Shown here: positions 21,171 to 36,180 of the stretch, in pieces
Position numbering within the stretch: the stretch's first letter is position 1
Layout of the letters: each line of letters starts with the position of its first letter
From: Polyporus tsugae
Taxonomy: Eukaryota; Basidiomycota; Agaricomycetes; Polyporales; Polyporaceae
Direction of reading: 5' to 3'
Assembly: GCA_024305745.1 (NCBI GenBank)
Contig: JAHRBS010000010.1
Coordinates: 751,501-815,500 of the forward strand
DNA length: 64,000 nt
Position numbers and translations under genes: made by a program
The notes under the pieces: generated by a model
What the model saw: the letters and a program-made list of their open reading frames with translations, nothing else
Told to the model about the DNA's origin: nothing
The model's database searches: none

Positions 21171-23103
21171 ATGGCCAAGGCAGCAGACAAGAAAGCCGAC
21201 AAAAAGACCAAGGCCTCCGTGCCTGCGAAGAAGGCTGCCGCACCTTCCCCCGCGAAGGCTGTCGCTAAGCCTATCTCCTCCAAAGAGATTCTTGCAATGG
21301 CCAAGAAGCAGGTGCGTATCAGCACGCGTATATGTAAAGCCTCATGTGCTCATTATACGCAGGAGAAGTCAAAGGCCAAGGGTAAGAAGGCAGAGAGCAG
21401 CAGCGATGAATCAGAGTCAGACTCTGAGTCTGAGGACACGAAGCCCAAGGCGAAGGCCGCCAACGGCACTGTGCGTTATTTCGCTCCACGCTCTACGTTT
21501 TTACTGACGTGGCTTGTTAATAGGCCAAAACCCCTGCGAAGAAAGCTAAGAAGGAGTCCAGCTCTGAGACTTCTGATTCTGATTCGGAGAGCGAGTCTCC
21601 TGCTACCAACGGCAAGGTCTGATCATATACCATTGCTTTATTCCCCTTCGTGAGTATTCTAACACGTTCTCATAGGCTAAGCCTGCACCAAAAGCAGCCG
21701 CAAAATCTGCTGCCAAGGACCCGAGTTCAAGCGAAAATGAATCCGAGTCCGATGATGAAAAGCCCAAGGCCGCGCAGGTGAAGGCAACACCCAAGAAAAC
21801 TGCGTCGCCATCCGACGAGTCGTCCGAGAGCTCCTCCGAGAACGAGGCTCCCGCTAAGCCCAAGGCGATAGCGACCCCTGCCTCTGCGAAGAAGGCTGTT
21901 CCTGCAAAGAAGGCCCCCAGCGACTCTGACGACTCGGACTCGGACTCTTCCGAAGACGACGCTCCCAAAGCCAAGAAGCCCACTCCAGCCGCGAAGAAGG
22001 ATGAATCATCTGACTCCGAGTCGTCGGATGACGATGACGATGTGGAGATGGCTGATGCTACGAAGCCCAAGGCCCCCGCTGCCAAAGGTGAATTCCGACG
22101 ATCCTGAGTAGCCTCCACCTGTACTGACACTCGACTCCTATCTCCAGGTAAGCGGAAAGCTGATGACGACGCTCCCGCTCCTGCGAAAAAGGCTAAGATC
22201 ACCGACGGCGACGCCGCGCCCGCGGATGGCGAGGGCGCGGGCGAGATCAAGACTGTCTTCGTCGGCCGCCTCTCCTGGAACGTCGACAACGACTGGCTCG
22301 CGCAGGAGTTCGCCGAGTGCGGCGAGGTCGTCTCCGCGCGCGTCCAGATGGACCGCAACACTGGTCGCTCGCGCGGCTTCGGCTACGTCACGTTCGCGAC
22401 GACCGAGGCCGTCGAGGCCGCGCTCCAGCTCTCTGGCAAGGAGATCGACGGCCGCCCGATCAACGTCGACAAGTCTGAGGACAAGGACCGGACCGCCGTG
22501 CGCCAAAACCGCGCAGACAAGTTCGGCGACAAGGCGAGCGAGCCCGCGCCGACGCTCTTCGTCGGCAACCTCAGCTTCAACTCGACCGAGGACGGCCTCT
22601 GGGAGGTGTTTGGCGCGTTCGGGGACGTGAAGAGCGTGCGGCTGCCGACGGACCGCGAGACGGGTAGACCCAAGGGCTTCGGCTACGTGGAGTTCACCGA
22701 TATCGAGGCTGCGAAAAAGGCGTATGAGGGTGTCGTGGGCACTGAGATCGACGGTCGTGCTGTCCGTGTTGACTACAGTCAACCGAGGGACAACAGCGGT
22801 GGCGGCGGTGGCTTCGGTGCGCGCGGTGGTGGAGGTGGAGGTGGCTTCGGTGCGCGCGGTGGCGGAGGTGGTTTCAATGCGCGTGGTGGCGGACGTGTAA
22901 GTGGTGTGTTTGGTCTTGCGTGTAGACCACGGGGCTGATTGTCGTTGGTGCAGGGTTTCGGTGGCCGTGGTGGTGGCGGACGTGGCCGTGGTGGCGGCGA
23001 CCGCGGCGGGCGTGGCGGCGGACGTGGCGGTCGCGGCGGCGGGCGTGGGGGTGCTCGCTCGGGAGCGATTGCTGAGCCCCAGGGTAAAAAGATGACCTTC
23101 TAA
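21171..23103 (+). CDS. NSR1: Nucleolin-like protein (Nsr1/Gar2 type)
   Basis: Nucleolar RNA-binding protein needed for pre-rRNA processing and 40S subunit formation. Six exons (21171-21311, 21363-21470, 21524-21616, 21676-22087, 22148-22896, 22954-23103) give 550 residues. The N-terminal half alternates Lys/Ala/Pro-rich stretches with at least five acidic serine blocks (such as SDSDDSDSDSSEDD), probable CK2 sites. Two RRMs follow, with RNP2/RNP1 pairs VFVGRL and RGFGYVTF, then LFVGNL and KGFGYVEF. The C-terminus is an RGG/GGF domain that can be arginine-methylated and ends GKKMTF. The third intron uses a weak GTCTGA donor. Order, number of RRMs and RGG tail match yeast Nsr1 and fission yeast Gar2. 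Confidence 0.95.
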
Positions 23104-23442
23104 GCTTCTGTTTCGGAGGTATTCAGGCGTTTAAACGTTCATATCTTGCATGCTTATGCTTTCGTCTCTCAATGCTGTTTATTGTACGTAGCTAGTCATT
23201 TGCGCTTGTTTCTCCATGATATCTCTCTTCTTGCTCCTGGTGGTCGACGCCGCCGCCGATCCAAAATGTACCATTACATAGTGCAGAACAGTCGTAGCAG
23301 CTGGCAAGGTTTGCCTCAGGCCGACATGTAGTCACAGTAATATATGTCCATGTGCGCATGTATATAAATGTCGCTCGTTCAGTTGCGCGGTCCAAGGCAG
23401 GAAAGAAATATCGTCATATACGCCCAGTCCGTAAAAGTACAT

Positions 23443-24598
23443 TCAATCTTTCTCCGCGTACGCCAAGAGGTGTCGCTCTACCTCTGCTGTGTCCATCACT
23501 CGCCACTGGCCTCTTGTCTTGAGGTCCTCCTCGTCTCCTTCAGAAACAATGCCGATCTCAACTTCGTCCGCCTTGAAATCTGTGGCATGTACGGTCGAGA
23601 TAGCTTCGATCGCCATCTGAAAAATAAGACGTGGGTCAACAGTCCTCGAGGAAAAGAGGAAGAATATACCTCAATAACCTCAGCGCGGGAGAGCGTCTTG
23701 CCCGCCTTGACAGCATCATCTGCACCGTGACCCGAGTCCAGCTTCTTCCACTTCTTCTCGAGGTGGTTCATCGCCTCCTGCTGCTTCTGGCCAGCAGCTG
23801 TTGCGTGGAAGCCGACGAAGTACCCGGCAGGGTCGAGCTTGAAGCATTGTGGGCCGAACTCGGGGTCGATGCCAATAAGGATCATGGCTGAAGGAACGTT
23901 AGGAACACTACCACTTCCTGCTCAGCCCAAACTCAGGGCGACATACCAATACCAAGTGGCCTCATCGCCGCACGTTGCGTATATACCTGGTTGATGTTCG
24001 CCATGCGTCTGGCGAGTGCGTCGGGGGTGATCTCATAGCCGTACTTGTAGCGGAATTCTGCAGCTTCTGACCGTGCGCGCATTACTTGTGCGCGGGCATC
24101 GGCTAGAGTTCAGGCAGCAGGGAGGGAGAGCAAACATAAGGGAATGGGGCCCAAGGAGTTGATCATCAGAAGACATACCAATGAGACCAGTCATGACGCA
24201 GCCGATAGTGGGAGCGATACTAAACAAATGAGTGACAGTGCCCGCATCGAGGAGCTTGTCCTGGATGCAAGGACGAGCGGTTTAGAGGCCGCGTAATTGA
24301 GGTGCCACAGATAATCGACGTACGGGGACCTTCTTCTGGGTAATGACCACTGCAGTGTCCTTCCCTCTCACAGCGATTGCGGTGTGCCCCGACCCAGAGA
24401 TGGCCTTGAACGCATATTCTATAGAAAGTGGAATCAGCTACGGTCTCTAGAATAGTAGATACTTCCTGCACGGACCTACTTGGTACAACCGACCCTCTGG
24501 GGAGAAGACGGTGAGATATCTGAAACACAACTGGGTGAGTAAACGTCTCCGGGCTGTGGATAATGACCTGTATACCTGTCGTAAGAGGTCCTAGACAT
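23443..24598 (-). CDS. SCL1: 20S proteasome alpha-1 subunit (PSMA6/Scl1)
   Basis: Non-catalytic subunit of the outer alpha ring, which gates the proteasome and docks regulators. Seven exons (24576-24598, 24476-24519, 24324-24418, 24179-24260, 23947-24102, 23670-23887, 23443-23616) give 263 residues, the usual length. The alpha-subunit signature [20 protein letters not shown] is intact and identifies the alpha-1 type, as do [35 protein letters not shown] and [13 protein letters not shown]. The first exon is only 23 nt (MSRTSYDR). Head to head with RPC1, with 284 bp between start codons. Genes of this kind are often co-regulated by proteasome-stress elements, but I did not identify one here. 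Confidence 0.95.
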
Positions 24599-24882
24599 GG
24601 TGGGATGGGAGCGAGCGATGAGGTGAACGCAAAGGACGAGGACGCGCAAGTCAACGCGACGCGCGTATCTCGATCTCGATTCACGACGGCATCACATGAC
24701 CTACAAAAGTATGCGCGCGCGCCGGCGAAGGCGACCACGGTGAAGTCATTTCTCGTCTGCCTCTCGCCGTCCTGCGCTGTCTGTTGTCTACGCACCCATC
24801 CGGAACCTGTCGCGAGAGGACTTTTGGTCGGAAATAACAGCTTACACGCGGTGCAGCTGGTGCGCGGGAGGAGCGGGGCAGG

Positions 24883-29931
<5,049 letters not shown>

Positions 29932-30034
29932 TCTTGTATTCGCCCATGTTGTACACTAACTTATGTCACGAAGCATTTGTACCCTTGCAGATAACGACCA
30001 ACCAACTGACCCCGGATATGCTGCAAGTGCGGAA

Positions 30035-31831
30035 CTAATGCTCGCACATATTGAACTCGTGCTGGAACAGCTCCTCGTTCAATTTGTCATTCGACCTTCC
30101 CCTCTCCTGCATTAATTTCTTTCTCTCCTCCTCTGCCTCCTCCCGGCTCGTCGTTCCATCCAAGGCCATTTCCATAACATAATCCCACAGCTCCTGCGGC
30201 AAACCCTGCATCCTCTGAATGTGCCTCATTTCATCCAAATACCACTCCCTCCGCAATGGCGGCACCGTCCCCGTCCCAAGTACCCTCTCTGTCGGGTCCA
30301 CCAAAAAGAACACCAGGATCTTCCTCACCCCTGGCCGCGCCTTATCCACCAACTCGAATGGCTGCACACAGTGCTGATAAACGTTCGGGAACGCGAGACA
30401 CTTGCCCTCGCTCGTCGGCACAGACCCCAGCACCTGGTTCAACTGGTCGTACACCCCAAACGCGACCCCGTACCCCCTCCAGTCGCTCTGCTCATACCGC
30501 CAGTCCGCCCCGTTCATGTCGTCGCCCAGCGCCTGGCGGAACGCGAGCCTGCTCTCGGCCACGTTCTCGGACTGGTAGTAGTATATGCCCGTCGCGACGA
30601 TCCGCTCGTTGGCCATGCCCTCCACGTGCCACGTCCCGCCCGCGTATCTCGGGTTGTCCGGCGTGAGGACGATGTTCGCGAGCTTGACCACGACCTGGAG
30701 GCGCGTCCCCCTCAGCCGCACCTGCTCCACGGGCGGGGGCGGGGCGAAGGGCGCGGGGTCGGGGATGGCGGGCCAGCGGTACTGCTCCTCCCATTCGTCC
30801 CACCTCGCGGTGTAGTCCGAGCCGTCCTCGTCAGAATCAGAATCGGAGGGCTTCATGTCCTCGGCGTGGGCGTACCAGGTGTAGGGGTCCGGCTCGACGA
30901 CTAGCGGGCGCTCGCGGTCGTGCAGGGCCGCGGCGAGGACGTCCTCGAAGAGGGGGACGAAGCGTGCGAGGACGGCGCAGAGGGGCGCGTAGAGTGCGCG
31001 GTGGGCGATGGGGTGGACGTTGTGGATGTAGGAGACGGGGCGGACGGCACCATCGGGGGAGACGTCGAAGTCGGTGGGGAGCCATTGGTGTTGCGGGGAG
31101 CACATGCGCTGGATGCGGCCCACGAGGGACTCGTATTGGGATGCGTATTCGGGCGCGCTGAGGATCTGGAGGGGGGTGTCTGAGCCGACGGGGAGACCAC
31201 GGGAGATGCTGTGCCCGATACGGTAGCAGTAGAGGGAGGGGTGGACGAGGTCGAGCACTTGGTGATTTGAGCCTGGGTGCCAGTCGAGCTGTTCCGGCGG
31301 GACGTTCTCGAGAAGGAATACAGCAGCCTGCAGTTCATCCCTGAGCTCGGGCGATATGAGGCTGGATGACTGGAACACGCTTGGAATGGCGGTGCTCTGG
31401 AGGTATTAGTCCAGTTCCGTTCAACATCGGCACAGTAGGGTGCGGCTAATCATCCTCACCTGGATCCCGGTCTCGGGGTTTCGCTGCTTCGCGAGGTATT
31501 GGAGCTCATCAAACAGATAGTTCAACTGACGCTTGGTGATCTCTTCTCTGGGCCATTGCTTCTCCCCATGAGCGTTATTGAGCTCGTCGCCTCCCCAGAA
31601 CTTGTCGACCATGGCCGCGTCCTGTTCGAGGATCTCGTCGCGCCATTTGTCGAGGATGTCCTGTCTGAACACCTTGTCCCACCACTGCGGTTTCTCGCGG
31701 ATTGTTCCAGACAACCATCGGATACGAAGCTCTACGAGGGTTGTGGGGAGTTTGCCTGACCAGTCGAACGGAGACGGAAACTGATGGGATGTATGGATGG
31801 GGTCCCATGGGCTGGAGTTGGGGGTGGACAT
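30035..31831 (-). CDS. DUF4246-domain protein, possible 2-oxoglutarate/Fe(II) oxygenase fold
   Basis: Two exons, 31460-31831 and 30035-31396, give 577 residues with the layout of fungal DUF4246 proteins. The N-terminal part includes WWDKVFRQDILDKWRDEIL and a central acidic, aspartate-rich loop follows. A well-conserved C-terminal half contains GTWHVEGMANERIVATGIYY and CLAFPNVYQHCVQPFELVD followed by KARPGVRKIL. His-x-Glu, a later His and an Arg in this order recall the metal- and cosubstrate-binding residues of double-stranded beta-helix dioxygenases; that catalytic role is inference. There is no signal peptide. The start ATG (MSTPNSSPWDP) is the first in the open segment. It ends 103 bp from the convergent RPC1 gene and lies 245 bp from the divergent lipase gene. 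Confidence 0.8.
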
Positions 31832-32076
31832 GTTGGGGCGGTGGTGGGTGCGGGTTGTACTGTATACTATTCGCGCGCATAAATTACTGGGGCGGGCCTG
31901 GAGATGAGATTGATCGGTGGTGAGCGCGGGGTTTTGCTTGTGATTTACTGTACGTTTAGCCTTGCCACCGCGGCGCTGTTCTCCCCAGCTCCGACTTGCC
32001 TGTCTCTCGTCTGCCCACAATACACAATACCCCACCTCGTCCAACATACCATCCCCCTCTCCTCTCTCTCCGTTAT

Positions 32077-34736
32077 ATGCTCTCGAATTGGGACAAGTAT
32101 GGCCGCTTCAGTCTCGATCTTGCCTCCACCGCGACCGCCATAGGCTTCTCCACAGCCAAAGCATGCACTCGCCTCGGGGTATGTCTCCACTCGTCTCTTC
32201 CTCTGCCCACCTCCCAACCTGCCCATTACAGTTCTCCATTACTCGCGGCATCGCTTCCACCGCCGCAGGCTTCACTGGCTCCGTCATTGATTACGCTCTG
32301 TTTGGAGGTGCTACCGGCGCAGGCCAGATCTTTGGAGGTGCTGTCTCCTCCGCCATTTCTGCCGTTGAGTTCGTAGCCCTTGCCCCACTTGTCCTCGGAG
32401 AATCTATCACCTCCACCTCCCTCGTCGCCGCCCATTCTTCCCTCTCCATCCTCACCACCATCTTCCCCGGAAGCGACGAAGCGAGCTTCTCTCTCGCAAG
32501 CTTCGTCGGCCTCGTCCGCCGTGAATGGAACGAGCCCGCCGAAAGCGAGGGTTTACCAGAAGAACGCTATGGCTTGGCCGAGGTCCTCCGCGCTCTCGCA
32601 GGCTTCGCCGCCCTTCAGGGTGTTACCAGCCAATGGCAAGAGAAGCGCTGGTTCAAGTACATGAAAGAGGTTCCCGTTCACGATGGCTCTTCCACTCTCT
32701 CTCGACGCAAGCGCGTCGACTCTCGCGTCACCATCACTGGAGATATCCTATACCCAAGCCATTCGGGTCAGATCGTTACTGCAGATATCACTGAAGCCGT
32801 TCCAGGTTCTTGGCCTCCCCCTCAATCCTCTTCCACTCTTGCTCCTCCCGGTCCCAGTCACTCATCACGGGGCCCACCGGTCACCCTACCCGTGGATGAC
32901 CTCAAGCACACCCTTCGTCGCCTCTCCAAACTCGTCCTCGCCGGTTATGGCGGCCCAAGTCTTCTCTTCTTCGGAGTGTCGCTTACCCCGTGGGAGAAGG
33001 AACAGCGCAAGGAGGAAGTCAAGCTTGCCGACGCCATCGACGCTTCCGAAAAGGAAGCTGCTGGAGAGGATGGCCAGGGCCAATCAAAGTCAAACGCCAA
33101 GAACATGCCCGGCGAGCCAACCTACTCCTGGTGGGACGTCCTGATGGGCAAACACGACCACGACATCTTCATGCATTGGGCAAGATCGCATTCTACGCCT
33201 CAAAGTGGCCCCACGGAGCCACAGCAACCAGTAAGTTCTGCGTTTGTACCGCGCCCTCCATGTGAGACTGAACGCGCATTTAGCCACATCCCCCACCGAC
33301 CGCGCATGTCAGCTCAGAGAACCATATGCCTCGTTTCTGGGTCCTCACGGATCACGTTCGCAAGGAGGTTGTCCTCGTCATCCGAGGCACGATGAGTTTG
33401 AATGAGCTTGCAGTGGACCTGACATGCGATCCGGCCCCCTTCATCCTTCCCCCAACAGATCCCGTCACCTCTTCCCAATCCCACGGACACTCCGACCACC
33501 AGCATGCTCATTCCCAGCCGAGCACGCACCTACATCCCCATTCCCAACCGAGTACGCACCTGCATCCCGACCGGTTGTCAGAGAGGCTCAAACAAGAGAA
33601 ACCGCGACGGACGCCCATATTCACCTACTTCGAGGACAACGAGCTCGACTCGGACCTCGAGAACATTCCCGGCTCGTTCCCGTTTCCGATGGACCTCTCC
33701 GTGCCCTTCCCGCGGTCCCGCAGGAACTCACTGCGCGCTTCACATGCGCCACGGGCGAGGCTTGCGTCGGAGGCCGGTGACGATACCGCGTATATCGTCC
33801 ACGGCGGCATGCTCAGGATGACGCGTGCGATGGGCGGGTCCGGGAGGCCCGTGCACATCGCCGTGCGGGACGCGTTGAGGAAGAACAAGGGATATTGTGT
33901 GTCAAGTTTTTGTGTGATGGGAGGTGGCCGGGACTGACTCATCCTTGTTCGCAGCTCTTGTGCTCTGCGGGCACAGTCTTGGTGCCGGCGTCGCTGCTCT
34001 CCTCGCATTGGTGAGTCTTTCCCGCATTCGTCGTGATTGTCCTCGTCACCCGCTCACCAAAGATGGTCGATAGATGTGGGCTACGCCCGAGACGTGCCTC
34101 ACCCACAAGGCGTCCGGTCTGCCCGTCGGCCGCCGAGTCTCTTCATATTGCTTCGCTCCGCCTTGCGTTGTCTCCCCTCGACTCAGCGCCAAAGCGGCTG
34201 CTTCTGGCTTGATCATTTCGTTCGTCTACGGCCACGACATCGTCTCGCGCCTGTCTCTGGGCAGTGTCCGTGACCTCACCCGGGGTGCCGTTTGGCTGTG
34301 TGCGGCGGAGAACCGAGAGGACACCCGTTCAGACGGGTACAACAACGTGACGAAGAAGGCGCTCAAGCGCAAGATGGGCCGGCGCGAAGAGGGGGACGAG
34401 GAATGGGTGAGCTGCTTGCGGACCTCTCCATCAGAGTACTGCTGACGCGTGCGCCTCTGCCTCTAGTTCCTTGCCATCCGCAAGACGCTTGAAGCGAACA
34501 TGCAAATGGCGGACCTGTTTCCCCCCGGCCGCGTGTACTGGGCACTCCGCGATGGGGACCTCCACCGCGCACATCGGATCGGGGCAGGCTCCGTACGGCG
34601 CACGCCCAAGGAGAAGGTGCGCCTGTTTGAGGTTAGCGACGTCAAGCAGGTGTTTGGACAGATCATCTTCGCGCGCGACATGCTCAGCTCGCACCTGCCG
34701 CACCAGTACGACCAGGTGCTTCACGAGCTGCTTTGA
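32077..34736 (+). CDS. Class 3 lipase, diacylglycerol-lipase-like
   Basis: Six exons (32077-32178, 32232-33230, 33284-33896, 33955-34010, 34074-34406, 34467-34736) give 790 residues. The N-terminal 130 residues are hydrophobic and Gly/Ala-rich (GFTGSVIDYALFGGATGAGQ), suggesting membrane association. A regulatory middle follows, then the lipase domain: FWVLTDHVRKEVVLVIRGTM (oxyanion strand), a long polar insertion, and the nucleophile elbow LVLCGHSLGAGVAALLAL. The candidate Asp lies in FVYGHDIVSRLSLGSV and the candidate His near LPHQYDQVL or HRIG. This arrangement is typical of sn-1-specific diacylglycerol lipases. The insertion is His-rich and carries a perfect-length 30-bp tandem duplication. 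Predicted role: release of monoacylglycerol or fatty acid from membrane diacylglycerol; substrate not proven. Confidence 0.85.
33509..33568 (+). repeat. Two 30-bp tandem units inside the lipase gene
   Basis: Units 33509-33538 and 33539-33568 differ at three positions and both encode HSQPSTHLHP. They lie in a His-rich loop preceded by HGHSDHQHA. The length keeps the frame. Confidence 0.9.
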
Positions 34737-34998
34737 TGCGCCTTGCTTTTTATGAGGTCGTTTCAGACCGCTTTCTCCTGATTCATGCATCCTGTGATGA
34801 CCTTGTAGCATACCTAATGAGTATTGTATGATACCTCCGCATGTATTTGCCCCCCCTGCCTTTCATACCGCATACCTCGGCTTCTACTCTGGAAGATTCC
34901 CCACTAGCACGCTGTACTCGCTGTCATCCATATCCTTTTTCTGTGCTCATATCTTACACGATAATACCACAATGATTCCTTCGTTTCACCATCCACCT

Positions 34999-35605
34999 TT
35001 ACTTCCCGAGCGACGCGAAGTACTCCTCAATCGCCTCCACGATAACCTCATGGTCCTCCTGCATCGTCAGCCCACTAACCACAATAACCCCCACAACCCC
35101 CTCCACTTCCTTGACCCTGATCGGGAACCCCCCGCCATGTATCGCATACTCGCCCGCCTTCTCCCCGAGCATGAACTTGGCCCGGAACGCGTCCTCGTTG
35201 CCCGCGAACTTGTTGTGCAGGAACCATGTGCTCACGTGCCAGCGCAGGACCGCCGCGCGCTTGCGCGCGACCCAGTGGTCGTTGTCCGCCGTCGTGCCGC
35301 GCCCCGTCGCGCAGTGGAAGAGGAGCTGCGCGTGCGCGGCGAGGGTGATGTTCACGACCGCAGGCCTGGGCGATGCGCACTGCAGGCGCGCGCGGAGGCG
35401 CGTGCCGAGGTCCCAGGCGGTATCCGCCGTGAAGTGGGGGAAGACGCAGCGCTGCTCTTGGGCTGCGATTTCGTCCAGCTGGGAACGATGAGGGTGGTGC
35501 CACGATTGTGAGCGAGGTCGTCTGTCGATGTTGACTCGGATGTGGTCGAGGGAGGCTTACCGTGGTGGGAGGTGCGCGGATGGGGACGAATTGACCTTGG
35601 CTCAT
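34999..35605 (-). CDS. UPF0303 / GlcG-HbpS-like protein (yeast Ybr137w family)
   Basis: Two exons, 35561-35605 and 34999-35478, give 174 residues. The GlcG/HbpS-type alpha/beta domain is recognised from FTADTAWDLGTRLRARL, VVNITLAAHAQLLFHCATG, the strongly conserved TADNDHWVARKRAAVLRWHV and AGEYAIHGGGFPIRV, and a terminal helix (EDHEVIVEAIEEYFASLG). The family is cytosolic and forms decamers in yeast. Functions proposed include support of tail-anchored protein handling and haem-related roles in bacteria; the exact role here is unknown. No targeting signal. Confidence 0.85.
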
Positions 35606-36180
35606 GATGGTCGAGCTACTGTGACTCAGTGAGTGGTACGAGTGGCCAGGCAGTCGATTCGGATGATGTGGTGGGTGTTTCGATGGCTGAGACGATTAGC
35701 CCCGCTATATAGAGCGTCGGCCTCTAAGCTCTAAGTTTGAGGCTGGCTGAACTTACTACAGGGATGTTAGTAAGCTATATAACAGAATAGCGTGGAACGG
35801 CGGTGAGATTAATACGGCCAGCGACTTTCCCAACTGCACTGGTCAGTGGTCAGGCCAAGTTTGATAACGCGCGGACTTGTCGTCGGACGTCCTCCAAGCG
35901 ATTGAAACTGTGCATTCTGCAATGTGTGAAATTCCCGTATCTGATATCGCAAGAAGACAAAAGCTAGTCAACTTGTAACAATCACAGTACATTGTTTCAA
36001 AGTAGTAGCTACCTGTTGGGAAACATGATACATACCTCCAGAACGCGTCTGAATCAAGATCTATCACGAAGATATTGGCTACGGACAATAGGTGATGTGA
36101 ATTGGGCTTCCCGGAAACCGGATGTACATCCCGTTCATGAAGCTTCAGGTATGACCATACCAGGATGCACAAAGTCCTGA
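35606..36180. other. Intergenic interval
   Basis: Lies between the start of the UPF0303 gene and the stop of the HET gene. It should hold the UPF0303 promoter (ATATAGAGCG at about 35707) and the HET 3' UTR. I see no further gene. Confidence 0.5.
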
